DNA of 64,000 nucleotides, from contig NZ_CCSF01000001.1 of NCBI RefSeq assembly GCF_000756775.1, forward strand, positions 1,426,001 through 1,490,000. The letters run 5' to 3'. Of this stretch, positions 43,179 through 51,827 are shown piece after piece. This stretch comes from Pseudomonas saudiphocaensis (GTDB taxonomy: Bacteria > Pseudomonadota > Gammaproteobacteria > Pseudomonadales > Pseudomonadaceae). Each line of letters opens with the position of its first letter. Positions within the stretch are counted from its first letter, which is position 1. Below the pieces are notes generated by a model, which saw only the letters and a list, made by a program, of their open reading frames with translations, made no database searches and was not told the DNA's origin. The position numbers were made by a program, and so were the translations under genes.

Positions 43179-44147
43179 GTGGACCTGCTATTTCTTGGCA
43201 CCTCCTCCGGCACCCCCACCAGGGCGCGCAACGTCAGCGGCCTGGCCCTGCTGGAAGACAGCGGCAAGGGCTGGTATCTGATCGACTGTGGCGAAGGGAC
43301 TCAGCACCAGCTGCTGCGCACGCCGCTGACACTGCATGGCCTGCGGGCCATCTTCATTACCCACGTGCATGGCGATCACTGCTACGGCCTGCCGGGCCTG
43401 CTCGCCAGCGCCGGTATGGCGCGGCGCGAGGAACCGCTGGAGATCATCGCTCCGGAGGGCATCGAGCCCTGGCTGCGCAGCACCTTCGCCATGAGCCACA
43501 CCTGGCTGCCCTTCGAACTGCGTTTTCGCGCGGTCGAAACCCTTGGCCAATGGCGCAGCTCCCAGGTGCGCGTGGAGGCCACCGCCCTCTCCCATCGTGT
43601 ACCCAGCTACGGCTTCAGCTTCACCGAGGCCCGTCCGGATCCGAAACTCGCCATCGACCGTCTGGCGCGCGATGGCATTCCCCGTGGCCCGATCTGGGGC
43701 CAGCTGGCACGTGGCTTTGATGTGGAACATGAGGGCCGCCTGCTGTGCAGCGATGATTACCTGGACTACGGCCGGCCGCCCCGGCGCTTTGTCATCGGCG
43801 GCGACAACGACCGCCCTGCATTGCTGGCCGAAGCCTGCCAGGGCGCGCACGTGCTGGTTCACGAGGCCACCTACGGCCAGGCCGTTACCCAAGCCACCGG
43901 CAACCCCTTCGGCCACAGCACTGCAGCTCAGGTCGCCGGTTTCGCGCAGCAGGCCGGTGTGCCCAACCTGGTCCTTACCCATTTCAGCGCGCGCTACCAG
44001 CCAGGATCGAATCGCGGCCACTCCATCGAGGAAATCCGCGCCGAGGCCGCCGCCGGTTATGAAGGCCGGCTGTTTCTCGCCGAGGATTTCCTGCGTCTGC
44101 ACCTGGACCGCACCGGCGCGCTGCAGCCAAGCGCCCGCCCGACCTGA
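43179..44147 (+). CDS. rnz: Ribonuclease Z / metallo-beta-lactamase fold RNase
   Basis: The 322-residue protein is of RNase Z size and order: [20 protein letters not shown] at the start, zinc motif [15 protein letters not shown] (HxHxDH), [38 protein letters not shown], and the later zinc ligands in [10 protein letters not shown] and TLTHFSAR-like [10 protein letters not shown]. The start is GTG at 43179 with GGAG upstream; longer frames overlap the VOC gene. The enzyme trims tRNA 3' trailers or acts on other RNAs. It stands alone downstream of the VOC gene. Confidence 0.88.
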   Translation: MDLLFLGTSSGTPTRARNVSGLALLEDSGKGWYLIDCGEGTQHQLLRTPLTLHGLRAIFITHVHGDHCYGLPGLLASAGMARREEPLEIIAPEGIEPWLRSTFAMSHTWLPFELRFRAVETLGQWRSSQVRVEATALSHRVPSYGFSFTEARPDPKLAIDRLARDGIPRGPIWGQLARGFDVEHEGRLLCSDDYLDYGRPPRRFVIGGDNDRPALLAEACQGAHVLVHEATYGQAVTQATGNPFGHSTAAQVAGFAQQAGVPNLVLTHFSARYQPGSNRGHSIEEIRAEAAAGYEGRLFLAEDFLRLHLDRTGALQPSARPT

Positions 44148-44166
44148 GACGCGCCGTCTTCAGGGT

Positions 44167-44637
44167 TCACTGCTCTCGCTCCGCTGCGGCCTGGCGGCGC
44201 TCCTCAAACAGGTCGGCAAGCACGCTGGATGCTGCGATGGCCCGGGGAAAGCCCGCCGGCACCGTGATCAGGTAAATCATCTCCTTCAGCTCCTCTTCCG
44301 AGACGCCGATGTTCAGCGCATAGCCCGCATGCACCCGCATGGTGCCGGTGTCTCCCAGCGCCGCCATGACCGCCACGGCGGTCAATTGCCGTGTGCGACT
44401 GTCCAGCCCTGGCCGGCTCCAGACATCGCCCAGTGCGTAGGCTTCGGTCGCTTCGGCGAGGAACGGGAATTCGCCGCGCATGGCCTCAAGTGCAGGTTGT
44501 GTTTTACCGTTGTTGAGCTGGCGAATGACCTCCGCACCGCGGGCGCTTCGTTCATCCACCGTTTGTGCGCTGCTCAGGTTGGGGGCGGCAAGAGCGGTCA
44601 GCATTCCGGCAGCCAGCAATGCATGAAAGAGTTTCAT
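44167..44637 (-). CDS. Exported carboxymuconolactone decarboxylase-family protein
   Basis: The 156-residue protein has a signal peptide (MKLFHALLAAGMLTALAAPNLSSAQ), unusual for this family, then a CMD domain: GDVWSRPGLDSRTRQLTAVAVMAALG, MRVHAGYALNIGVSEEELKEMIYLITVPAGFPRAIAA. The CxxC of AhpD-type members is absent, so it is a decarboxylase/lactone-type or non-catalytic member. Its ATG overlaps the stop of the SDR gene by 1 nt (TGATG), so the two form an operon under the divergent LysR gene. Confidence 0.85.
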   Translation of the reverse strand: MKLFHALLAAGMLTALAAPNLSSAQTVDERSARGAEVIRQLNNGKTQPALEAMRGEFPFLAEATEAYALGDVWSRPGLDSRTRQLTAVAVMAALGDTGTMRVHAGYALNIGVSEEELKEMIYLITVPAGFPRAIAASSVLADLFEERRQAAAEREQ

Positions 44638-45371
44638 CAGAAGGCACTCCGGACCGGGCGGATGATGATTTCGCTGGTATCCACATCGTCTGGCTGGGAA
44701 ATGGCGAACTGGATGGCTCGGGCGATGGCTTCCGGGCTGATGGCAATCTTGCGAAATTCCTTCATCTGCTCGCGCCCGGTGGGATCAGCGATGCTTTCCG
44801 CCAGTTCGGACTCGGTCACTCCGGGGCTGATGGTGCTTACGCGAATGTCGGTATTTTCCTGGCGCAACCCTTCTGAAATGGCCCATACGGCATATTTGGT
44901 CGCGCAATAGACGGCTGCAGTCGGGCTGACCGCATGGGCACCAATCGAGGCGATATTGATCACCTGCCCCACACCCTGCGCCTTCATAACCGGCAGCACG
45001 GCGGCAATCCCGTGGAGCACACCGCGGATGTTGACGTCGATCATCCGGTCCCACTCTTCGACCCGCAGCGCTTCCAGGGGCGAGAGCGGCATGACCCCGG
45101 CGTTGTTGACGATGACGTCGATGCGGCCGAACTGCGCAACGGCATGGTCGGCGAACGCCCTGACCTGCTCCAGATCGGTCACATCCAGGGAATAGGCCTG
45201 CGCGCGCCCACCGGCAGCGGTGATATCCCGGACGATATGTTCAAGCCGCTCGGCGCGCCGCGCGCCCAGCACAACCGTTGCGCCATGCTCGGCAAGCAAC
45301 CTCGCGGTGGCCTCGCCGATACCACTGCTTGCACCAGTGACAAGCACGACCTTGCTGACATTCTGATTCAT
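44637..45371 (-). CDS. Short-chain dehydrogenase/reductase
   Basis: The 244-residue classical SDR has TGASSGIG near residues 13-20 for NAD(P), ARRAER following the second strand (suggesting NADP preference), NNAG near 88-91, the catalytic Ser in INIASIGAH, YCATKYA (Tyr and Lys), and SPGVTESELAESI. Substrate unknown; it resembles the YdfG-like serine dehydrogenase group. AGAGGACG precedes the ATG. It is the first gene of a two-gene operon divergent from a LysR regulator. Confidence 0.9.
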   Translation of the reverse strand: MNQNVSKVVLVTGASSGIGEATARLLAEHGATVVLGARRAERLEHIVRDITAAGGRAQAYSLDVTDLEQVRAFADHAVAQFGRIDVIVNNAGVMPLSPLEALRVEEWDRMIDVNIRGVLHGIAAVLPVMKAQGVGQVINIASIGAHAVSPTAAVYCATKYAVWAISEGLRQENTDIRVSTISPGVTESELAESIADPTGREQMKEFRKIAISPEAIARAIQFAISQPDDVDTSEIIIRPVRSAF

Positions 45372-45443
45372 GAGATGCGTCCTCTTGATGAGTCACGACC
45401 AAGACTCTAGAGTCGCAGCAGCGTCAAAAGAACTCGCCCATTA

Positions 45444-45471
45444 CTAACTGCAGTGGTTAGCAAAATTAACC
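45444..45471. promoter_or_regulatory. Overlapping palindromes in the SDR/LysR divergent promoter
   Basis: CTAAC-N7-GTTAG (45444-45460) and GGTTA-N7-TAACC (45455-45471) overlap by 6 bp and end 1 nt before the LysR ATG. They are likely binding sites for the LysR protein, which would autoregulate and control the SDR operon. Confidence 0.55.
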
Positions 45472-45472
45472 A

Positions 45473-46375
45473 ATGAAAACCGATCTCAAGCTTCTGCCGC
45501 TCTTTGTCGCTGTGGCGCAATCGGACAACTTCCGCGCCGCTGCCGACCGCCTCGGCATCACCCGCTCAGCCGTCAGCCAGGGCATGCGCAAGCTTGAAGA
45601 TAGCCTCGGCATCACCCTCGTGCAGCGCTCCACGCGCAACGTGCGCTTGACCGAAGCGGGCGAGCAGCTTTATCGCCAGCTGGCCGAGCCACTCAGCAAG
45701 GTCACTACTGCACTGGAGGCTGTGACCGCCGACAGCTCGCCGCGGGGACTGTTGCGCGTCGCGGTCACTTCGATTGCGGAGCGTTTTCTGTCCGGGCCCT
45801 TTATCGTTTCCTTCGCCGAGGCCTACCCAGGCGTGGTCCTGGATATCACCGTGACGGACGACGAGTCGGACATCGTCGCCGCAGGCTTCGATGCCGGCGT
45901 TCGCCTGGGCGAAGTGATCGAACAGGATATGGTGGCGATCCCCATCACCGGGCTGCAGCGCCAGGTAACGGTCGCCTCACCGGCATACCTCGCCGCGCAC
46001 GGGACGCCCCACCACCCGCGCGAACTGATTGCGCATCACTGCATCGGCTGGCGCCCTGCACCGGAAGTGGCGCCCTATCGCTGGGAGTTCGGCGAGAACG
46101 GGCGGGATTTCGATGTAAGCGTCGATCCCCGAATCACCACCAACGACATGCAGCTGATGATCCGCACAGCACTGGCCGGCGGCGGCATCACCATCGGCAT
46201 GGAGGAAACCTTTCTGCCCTATATCGAGCGCGGCGAACTGGTGTCGCTGCTCGATGATTTCCTGCCGCCCTTTCCCGGCTTCTATTTGTACTACCCAAGC
46301 CGTCACAACCAGCCGCCGAAGCTGCGTGCACTGATCGATCATGTGCGCGCACGTCGCTTGGCGGATGGGTTGTAA
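45473..46375 (+). CDS. LysR-family regulator
   Basis: The 300-residue LysR protein has the N-terminal winged helix (LLPLFVAVAQSDNFRAAADRLGITRSAVSQGMRKLEDSLGITLVQRSTRNVRLTEAG) and a periplasmic-binding-like effector domain from about residue 90. It diverges from the SDR/CMD operon and probably regulates it. It has almost no Shine-Dalgarno sequence; palindromes touch its start codon. The effector is unknown. Confidence 0.9.
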   Translation: MKTDLKLLPLFVAVAQSDNFRAAADRLGITRSAVSQGMRKLEDSLGITLVQRSTRNVRLTEAGEQLYRQLAEPLSKVTTALEAVTADSSPRGLLRVAVTSIAERFLSGPFIVSFAEAYPGVVLDITVTDDESDIVAAGFDAGVRLGEVIEQDMVAIPITGLQRQVTVASPAYLAAHGTPHHPRELIAHHCIGWRPAPEVAPYRWEFGENGRDFDVSVDPRITTNDMQLMIRTALAGGGITIGMEETFLPYIERGELVSLLDDFLPPFPGFYLYYPSRHNQPPKLRALIDHVRARRLADGL

Positions 46376-46386
46376 CACGGCATCGG

Positions 46387-46995
46387 TCAGGCGCTTTCAG
46401 GCATAACGGCATCCACTGCCTGCCAGCCGGGCAGCTGCTCGATCCGCTCCATCCAACGGGCTACGTGGCGGTACGGCGTTAGATCCACACCACCTTCCGG
46501 CGCCAGCACCACGTACGGATAGACCGCACAATCGGCAATGGTGGGCCGGCCCATCGCAAGCCACTCATTGCCTTCCAGGTGCTGGTCAAGCAGCGCCAGC
46601 ACTGCCGGAGCTTTCGCCAGCGCGGCCTCTTTATCCAGCGCATAGCCGAACTTCTGCACCAGCCGGGCGGTACAAAGGCTGTGGTTGATTTCATTGGCGG
46701 CGAAAGACAGCCACTGGACGATTTCAGCCTGCCCCTGGGGATGCGCCGGCCACCAGGCCAGCCCGCCATAGGCGCCCGCGAGGTAAACGAGAATCGCTTG
46801 GGAGTCACGGTAGACGTACTGTCCATCCACCAGAATGGGCAACTGCCCCAGCGGATTGAGCTCGGAAAGCGGCGGCCGCTTGTGCTCGCCATGGAGAAAG
46901 TCCACCGGCACCAATTCCAGCTCGATATTGGCCAGTGACGCGAACAGCCGAACCTTGTAGCAGTTGCCGGACGCTTGCAGGTCGTACAGTTTCAT
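46387..46995 (-). CDS. Glutathione S-transferase family protein
   Basis: The 202-residue protein has a thioredoxin-fold N-domain (MKLYDLQASGNCYKVRLFASLANIELELVPVDF) with the Pro of NPLGQLPILVDG and the glutathione-binding DSQAI, and an all-helical C-domain (WLAMGRPTIADCAVYPYV). Asn/Cys near residues 11-12 are the candidate catalytic positions. It conjugates or isomerises electrophiles with glutathione. Its ATG overlaps the stop of the VOC gene by 4 nt, so they are coupled, and the LysR gene at 47533 diverges from them. Confidence 0.9.
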   Translation of the reverse strand: MKLYDLQASGNCYKVRLFASLANIELELVPVDFLHGEHKRPPLSELNPLGQLPILVDGQYVYRDSQAILVYLAGAYGGLAWWPAHPQGQAEIVQWLSFAANEINHSLCTARLVQKFGYALDKEAALAKAPAVLALLDQHLEGNEWLAMGRPTIADCAVYPYVVLAPEGGVDLTPYRHVARWMERIEQLPGWQAVDAVMPESA

Positions 46996-47420
46996 TGCGC
47001 TTCTCCATCCACCAGTTGGTTGAATTCAAGGACATTGCCGTCAGGGTCGCGAATAAATAGCGCGACTCTTCGCGGGCCGATGTGGTGCGGCCCTTCGGTG
47101 ATGACGATCCCGTGCTCACCCAGCCAGGCTTCGAGCGCTTGAAGGTCATCGACGATAAAGGCCGGGTGCGTCATGCCCGGCAGCTTCACCGGCGCGTCCA
47201 GCAGGGCATTGTGGGCATTGGGCGTGCGCGTACCGTTAAAGATGAGATTGATCCGCACGCCATCGGCGCTGAGCATTTCGTTGGCTTCAAACAGCGGGAA
47301 GCTGGCGCTCTCCACGAAGCCGAGCGCCTGGTAGAAAGCCATCGCCTGTTGCTTGTTACTGACCCGAATTCCGATATGGTCGTATGCCAGGATCCGGGCG
47401 GGGCTTGGTTGTTGATTCAT
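46992..47420 (-). CDS. VOC/glyoxalase-family protein
   Basis: The 142-residue protein starts ILAYDHIGIRVSNKQQAMAFYQALGF and contains DGVRINLIFNGTRTPNAHN, GMTHPAFIVDDLQALEAWL and RRVALFIRDPDGNVLEFNQL, the glyoxalase I/dioxygenase superfamily pattern with metal residues His17-type and Glu near 132. CGGAG precedes the ATG at 47420. It is operonic with the glutathione S-transferase, which suggests a glutathione-linked detoxification or isomerisation (inference). Confidence 0.88.
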   Translation of the reverse strand: MNQQPSPARILAYDHIGIRVSNKQQAMAFYQALGFVESASFPLFEANEMLSADGVRINLIFNGTRTPNAHNALLDAPVKLPGMTHPAFIVDDLQALEAWLGEHGIVITEGPHHIGPRRVALFIRDPDGNVLEFNQLVDGEAQ

Positions 47421-47532
47421 GTGGGCACTCCGGTTGAAAACAGTCCGTGAAGTTTCACCGGCAATGCGCCTTTGACCTATGGTGCGCGCCTGACAAGACC
47501 TATGCAGTAATCGCACAGATAAGAAGGTGGTA

Positions 47533-48474
47533 ATGGACAAGCTCAAGGCAATGGCCAACTTCGTTCGCATCGTCGACAGCGGCAGCCTGAGTGCCGCAGC
47601 GGATGCCAGCGGGCAATCGGTCGCCTCTCTGGTGCGCTCGCTGGCCGCACTGGAACGCCACCTTGGCGTGCGTCTGCTGAATCGCAGCACCCGACGCATG
47701 GCGCTTACTGAAGAAGGCGCGGAGTACCTGGCCTGGAGCCGCCGGGTGCTGGGCGATTTCGATGAGATGGAGCAGCGCCTGGATGCGCGCGACGGCGTTG
47801 CCCGCGGCCTGCTACGCATCACCGCGCCGGTGGAATTCGGCCAACGCTACGTCACCCCGCTGGTAAACGCCTTTCTCAAGGAACACCCAGCGATGCGGGT
47901 AGAGCTGAAGCTGAGCGACCAAGTATTGCCCCTGCTCGAAGAACGCCTGGACCTCGCCCTGCGCATCAGCCACCTCCCCGACTCCGCCATGGTGGCAAGG
48001 CAGGTCGGCACCACCCGCCTGATCACCTGCGTCAGCCCCGAATACCTGCGCAACGCCCCGCCCCTCGACAGCCCCGCCGCACTGGGCAACCACGCCTGCA
48101 TCGCCTTCGCCGCCCACGGAAGACGCTGGTACTACCGGCACGATGGCAAGGAGGTCGGACAGGACATCAGCCCACGGTTGGTCTGCAATCAGATCCGCAG
48201 CACTGCCCTCGCCTGCGTGCAGGGCCTGGGCGTAACACGCCTGGCGCACTACCAGGTGGCCGACGAGCTGGCGGACGGCCGTCTGGTGCGAGTCCTCGAA
48301 GCATTCGAGCCGGCGGACCTGCCCATCCAGCTGGTCTACCCACACGCCTTGCAACTTTCACCACGCGTGCGGGCATTTGTGGAATGGGCCTGCCCGCAGC
48401 TGGAAAAGGCTACGCCCAAGCCGGATGGCAAGGTGCCTGGCAACAGGCTTGATCAGAGCCTGGCAGACCGTTGA
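47533..48474 (+). CDS. LysR-family regulator
   Basis: The 313-residue protein has the LysR helix-turn-helix (MDKLKAMANFVRIVDSGSLSAAADASGQSVASLVRSLAALERHLGVRLLNRSTRRMALTEEG) of the CrgA-like subgroup and an effector domain. The ATG at 47533 is preferred over an upstream GTG since AGAAGG is 6 nt before it. It diverges from the VOC/GST pair and probably controls it. The ACCTATG motif occurs twice in the shared promoter (near 47475 and 47497). Confidence 0.9.
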   Translation: MDKLKAMANFVRIVDSGSLSAAADASGQSVASLVRSLAALERHLGVRLLNRSTRRMALTEEGAEYLAWSRRVLGDFDEMEQRLDARDGVARGLLRITAPVEFGQRYVTPLVNAFLKEHPAMRVELKLSDQVLPLLEERLDLALRISHLPDSAMVARQVGTTRLITCVSPEYLRNAPPLDSPAALGNHACIAFAAHGRRWYYRHDGKEVGQDISPRLVCNQIRSTALACVQGLGVTRLAHYQVADELADGRLVRVLEAFEPADLPIQLVYPHALQLSPRVRAFVEWACPQLEKATPKPDGKVPGNRLDQSLADR

Positions 48475-48497
48475 AAAACTGTTTTTTCCAATACCTG

Positions 48498-49142
48498 CTA
48501 GCGATGGACAAAGGCCAGCCTGACCCCCAAGGCAATAAAGGTGGTGCCAACTACCCGGTCCAGCAGGCTCTGCACGCGCCTGTTGCGAGATACCGTTCCC
48601 GCAGCGCTCCCTGCTAGAAGAGCAAACATGGCATCGGTTAAAAAAGCCACCAGCGCATATACCGCGCCCAACATCAAAAAGGATTCCGTTTGGTAATTGC
48701 CGTGGGGCACGACGAATTGCGGAAAGAAGGAGATAAAAAACAAAAGCACTTTAGGGTTAGTCAGAGTAGTGATATAGCCCTTCGCAAGCAGCTCGCCCAG
48801 CCTTGCGCCTCTTTTGATTTCAGACTTGCCGTCTCCATCGGTACTCGTACGGCTAAAAGTGCCGAGGATCAGCTTGCTCCCCAGGTACATCAGATATAGC
48901 GCACCCGCGTATTTCACCAGGGTGAAAATCATCGGTGAAGCGGCAATCAAGGCCGTCAAGCCGACTGCGCTTGCCAAGGCGTGGGTGCAGCTACCCAGAG
49001 CCACTCCCGCAGCCGAAATGACTCCAGCGCGACGACCATTGGCAACACTTTGGCCTACCACATAAGCCATATCCGGCCCTGGCGTCACTGACAGGAGAAA
49101 CACGGAAATTACAAACAGCCATAAATTGGTGATATCCAGCAT
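48498..49142 (-). CDS. LysE/RhtB-family amino-acid exporter
   Basis: This 214-residue membrane protein has six hydrophobic segments and the family core SVTPGPDMAYVVGQSVANGRRAGVISAAGVALGSCTHAL near residues 18-56. Later it has LMYLGSKLILG and TTLTNPKVLLFFISFFPQFV. Members export threonine, homoserine, lysine or other amino acids. Codon use is more A/T-rich than in neighbouring genes (AAA, ATT, TTT), suggesting recent transfer. AAGGCGG precedes the ATG. There is no adjacent regulator gene. Confidence 0.9.
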   Translation of the reverse strand: MLDITNLWLFVISVFLLSVTPGPDMAYVVGQSVANGRRAGVISAAGVALGSCTHALASAVGLTALIAASPMIFTLVKYAGALYLMYLGSKLILGTFSRTSTDGDGKSEIKRGARLGELLAKGYITTLTNPKVLLFFISFFPQFVVPHGNYQTESFLMLGAVYALVAFLTDAMFALLAGSAAGTVSRNRRVQSLLDRVVGTTFIALGVRLAFVHR

Positions 49143-49475
49143 GATCCGCCTTGAAGTCTTTAATTTTGAATGAAACCGTAAAGTTTAATTGCGCAAATAT
49201 ATCAATATCATTCGACAGCCAGCCTCCGGTGCGCCAGCGCCAAGGTGAGTCAGAAGCTACGTTCGAAGCGCTCTGGCTAAACTTCCTTCTACTGCAAACA
49301 AGACCGTCCGTGCCGCTGTTTTTCCAAGCATAGTTCCTCTCCATAAAGCGACTGTCGCGCCCGTCAGACGGTTGATCCAGCAAGCCCAAGGGCTCGCCGC
49401 GGCTGTGCTTTAATCCCAGCTGTGAGATGGCTTTCAAACGCGTTTGGCCCGACAACAAAAACACAGGGGGAAGCA
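49143..49475. other. AT-rich intergenic region upstream of the exporter gene
   Basis: The first 90 nt are clearly AT-rich, fitting promoter DNA of an acquired gene. An open minus frame here has no recognisable similarity and no ribosome site and is not called. Confidence 0.4.
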
Positions 49476-50297
49476 GTGTCCGATCAGCAGCGCAAGTTCG
49501 AGCAGTTCAAAGAGCTCCACCAACGCAGCAGGACGTTCGTGATTCCCAACCCATGGGATGCGGGATCGGCCCGGCTGCTTACCAGCCTCGGTTTTGAAGC
49601 ACTCGCTACCACCAGCGCAGGTTATGCGTTGTCGCAGGGCAAGCGGGACTCGCTGACCGGCCTCAGCCGTGACGAGATCCTGAAAAACGCTGCCGAGATC
49701 GTCGCAGCGACCCATCTGCCCGTGTCCGCCGACCTGGGAAATGGTTTCGGTGCTGCAGCCGAAACCTGCGCGCAGACCATTCGCATGGCGTGCGCAGTAG
49801 GTCTGGTGGGCGGCTCCATCGAAGATGCCACGGGAGACCCGGATGCGCCGATCTTCGAGCTGGCCCACGCCGTAGACCGTATCAAAGCCGCTGCCGAAGC
49901 CGCACGCGAGCTGCCCTTTGTGTTGACAGCACGAGCCGAGAACTACCTTTACGGTCGCGAGAACCTGGACGATACGATCAAGCGACTGCAGGCATTCTCC
50001 GAAGCCGGAGCGGACGTGCTTTACGCGCCGGGCCTGCCGGATATCGAATCGATCCGCGCGGTATGCCAGGCGCTGGATAAGCCGGTCAACGTGGTCATGG
50101 GCCTCAAAGGCCCGACCTATTCATTGTCAGAACTTCAGGATGCGGGTGTCCGCCGTATCAGCGTTGGCGGTTCAATGGCCCGCGCTGCACTCGGCGGCTT
50201 GATGCGTGCGGCCGAAGAAGTACGCACCTCCGGCACCTTTACCTATGCAGCGGATGCCCTTCCCGGGACGGTCATTGCAACATTCGTCACAGAGTAA
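49476..50297 (+). CDS. Isocitrate lyase/phosphoenolpyruvate mutase family enzyme
   Basis: The 273-residue TIM-barrel protein shows FVIPNPWDAGSARLLTSLGFEALATTSAGYA at the start, PVSADLGNGFG with the metal Asp, GGSIEDATGD, and VLTARAEN, then EAGADVLYAPGLPD. Members cleave or form C-C or P-C bonds next to a carboxylate (isocitrate lyase, methylisocitrate lyase, oxaloacetate hydrolase types). The Cys of the isocitrate lyase KKCGH motif is missing, so it is of the PEP mutase/oxaloacetate hydrolase-like side. GTG at 49476 has GGGGGAAG upstream. Confidence 0.82.
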   Translation: MSDQQRKFEQFKELHQRSRTFVIPNPWDAGSARLLTSLGFEALATTSAGYALSQGKRDSLTGLSRDEILKNAAEIVAATHLPVSADLGNGFGAAAETCAQTIRMACAVGLVGGSIEDATGDPDAPIFELAHAVDRIKAAAEAARELPFVLTARAENYLYGRENLDDTIKRLQAFSEAGADVLYAPGLPDIESIRAVCQALDKPVNVVMGLKGPTYSLSELQDAGVRRISVGGSMARAALGGLMRAAEEVRTSGTFTYAADALPGTVIATFVTE

Positions 50298-50396
50298 TCC
50301 CCCGTCGGCATGCCATGGCGAACGGGCCCTAGCAACTCAATGATTCGGCACGGAGCTCCGATCGCCACCAGGCCGCACACATAAAAACTCGTCTGA

Positions 50397-50891
50397 TCAG
50401 CTCGGGGCCTGGCGGCGCTGAATCTGGCGGATTCGCTCGCGGGTTTCCTCGTTGGCGCCAGGGCCTGCACAAAGACCGATATCAGTCAGCTCCAGCGGCG
50501 TGCCCTCACTGTCCTGCAAGCCCAACGGCGCGAGCGGCACGCCTGTCTGGCGATTGACCAGCACCACCGGCGAGCCTTCAGCTTGCGGATACCAGCGGTC
50601 GCCCCATTGCATGATGCTGATGATGACGGTCTGCACCTCACGGCCCTTGGCGGTAAGGAAGTAGTCGACGCTGTTTCCCTGGCTGCGCTTTTCCAGAATC
50701 CCGTGCTCCTGCAACAGCTTCAGGCGCTTGGACAGGATGCCCTTGGACATGCCGAGATGACGCTGGAAATCATCGAACTTGTGAGTGCCCCACAGCGCCT
50801 CGCGGATGATCAACACGTTCCACCAGTCACCCAAAACATCCAGGGCCCGAGCTAGCGAGCAATTCCGGTCTTCAAAGCTGACTCTTTCCAA
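50397..50891 (-). CDS. HxlR-family transcriptional regulator
   Basis: The 164-residue protein has the HxlR winged helix: NCSLARALDVLGDWWNVLIIREALWG with the conserved Cys11, LGMSKGILSKRLKLLQEHGILEKR and VDYFLTAKGREVQTVI. It starts at TTG (50891) after GGGAG. It diverges from a secreted-protein/cupin pair. A perfect palindrome lies over the predicted start of that transcript and could be its operator. Cys11 may sense oxidants or electrophiles, as in YodB-type relatives (inference). Confidence 0.88.
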   Translation of the reverse strand: MERVSFEDRNCSLARALDVLGDWWNVLIIREALWGTHKFDDFQRHLGMSKGILSKRLKLLQEHGILEKRSQGNSVDYFLTAKGREVQTVIISIMQWGDRWYPQAEGSPVVLVNRQTGVPLAPLGLQDSEGTPLELTDIGLCAGPGANEETRERIRQIQRRQAPS

Positions 50892-50933
50892 TGGACGCTC
50901 CCGACGAATTTCAATTTAACGGCGAAAAACCTC

Positions 50934-50987
50934 TTGACAGGTTCTTTAATAAAACCTAACGTCGCCCACAGGTTCCATGATGGAACC
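50934..50987 (+). promoter_or_regulatory. Promoter and candidate HxlR operator for the secreted-protein/cupin pair
   Basis: TTGACA (50934-50939), a 17-bp spacer and TAACGT (50957-50962) form a promoter. The perfect palindrome GGTTCCAT-G-ATGGAACC (50971-50987) covers the expected transcription start. A related AGGTT...AACCT pair sits inside the spacer. Repression by the divergent HxlR protein is inferred. Confidence 0.6.
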
Positions 50988-51022
50988 AATCTTCCTAAAC
51001 GTCAAACCTAGGAGTGATCGAC

Positions 51023-51367
51023 ATGAGCCGTATTATATTGTCTGTGTCTCTTGCGTCCGCTATCGCCCTCAGTGTCGTTTTACCCACCCAGGCAGCGCAG
51101 CCCCATTGCCTGACCGCCGAGCTCGACCCCGAGTTTGTCGACAGCAACCTGGCGCTTAGCGTCGGGCAGTGCCACCTCGATGCAGCAGCAGCCGACCCAA
51201 CCCAGGCGCTGACTCATACCCAGTACGCCTACAGCTGGTTTGCTCAAGCCGAGTACCTGCAGGCCGGCGCCGCCACCGGCAAGCTCCAGCAAGCCCGGCA
51301 AATCCTGGATGAACTCCAGTACGGGAACCGCACGCCTGCGCTCGCCGCGCAGGTAAGCGATCGCTGA
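51023..51367 (+). CDS. Small secreted protein of unknown function
   Basis: The 114-residue protein has a signal peptide (MSRIILSVSLASAIALSVVLPTQA) and a mature helical part with two cysteines (HCLTAEL, GQCHLDAAA), suggesting one disulfide, and A/Q-rich repeats (YAYSWFAQAEYLQAGAATGKLQQARQIL). I do not recognise a family. TAGGAG precedes the ATG at 51023. It precedes the cupin gene by 25 nt and shares the HxlR-linked promoter. Confidence 0.7.
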   Translation: MSRIILSVSLASAIALSVVLPTQAAQPHCLTAELDPEFVDSNLALSVGQCHLDAAAADPTQALTHTQYAYSWFAQAEYLQAGAATGKLQQARQILDELQYGNRTPALAAQVSDR

Positions 51368-51392
51368 TCTCACCCTTTACGAGGAAGAACCG

Positions 51393-51827
51393 ATGAAGAG
51401 CCAGCAAAACATGTCCTGTATCCAGGTGGGTGAGCCACAGCAGTGGATGGATTACCTGTTTGCACATCCCCTGCTGCCGAGACCGGCAAAGGGAAAACAT
51501 TTTCTCAAGGAGGAGCTGGGGCTGAGCGGCATGGAGATATCCATCAACTCGTTGCCTGCAGGAGTCGCCATGCCCTTTACCCACACTCACAAGCTCAACG
51601 AAGAGGTGTATTTCTTCTTGAGCGGTGAAGGCGAGTTCAGTGTGGATGACCACATCGTGCCGGTAGGCCCGGGATCGGTAGTCAGGGTAGCCCCGGAAGG
51701 ACGACGCTGTTGGCGCAACAGCGGTGAGCAGCCGCTTAATTACCTGGTAATTCAAGCCCGCAACGGCAGCATGACGGAGAGCACCACCGAAGATGGGCTC
51801 CCCGCCCCCGGCACGCCTTGGAAGTGA
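51393..51827 (+). CDS. Cupin-domain protein
   Basis: The 144-residue protein has a single cupin barrel: MPFTHTHKLNEEVYFFLSGEGEFSVDDHIVPVGPGSVVRVAPEGRRCWRNSGEQPLNYLVIQ. The metal set (HTHKLNEE and a later His position replaced by Arg) is partial, so binding may be weak. GAGGAAG precedes the ATG. It forms a two-gene unit with the secreted protein under HxlR-type control; function unknown. Confidence 0.85.
   Translation: MKSQQNMSCIQVGEPQQWMDYLFAHPLLPRPAKGKHFLKEELGLSGMEISINSLPAGVAMPFTHTHKLNEEVYFFLSGEGEFSVDDHIVPVGPGSVVRVAPEGRRCWRNSGEQPLNYLVIQARNGSMTESTTEDGLPAPGTPWK

Noticed and set aside
48991-49464. Minus-strand frame overlapping the start of the exporter gene
   Set aside because: It overlaps the LysE coding start in another frame, lacks an RBS, and resembles no protein family.
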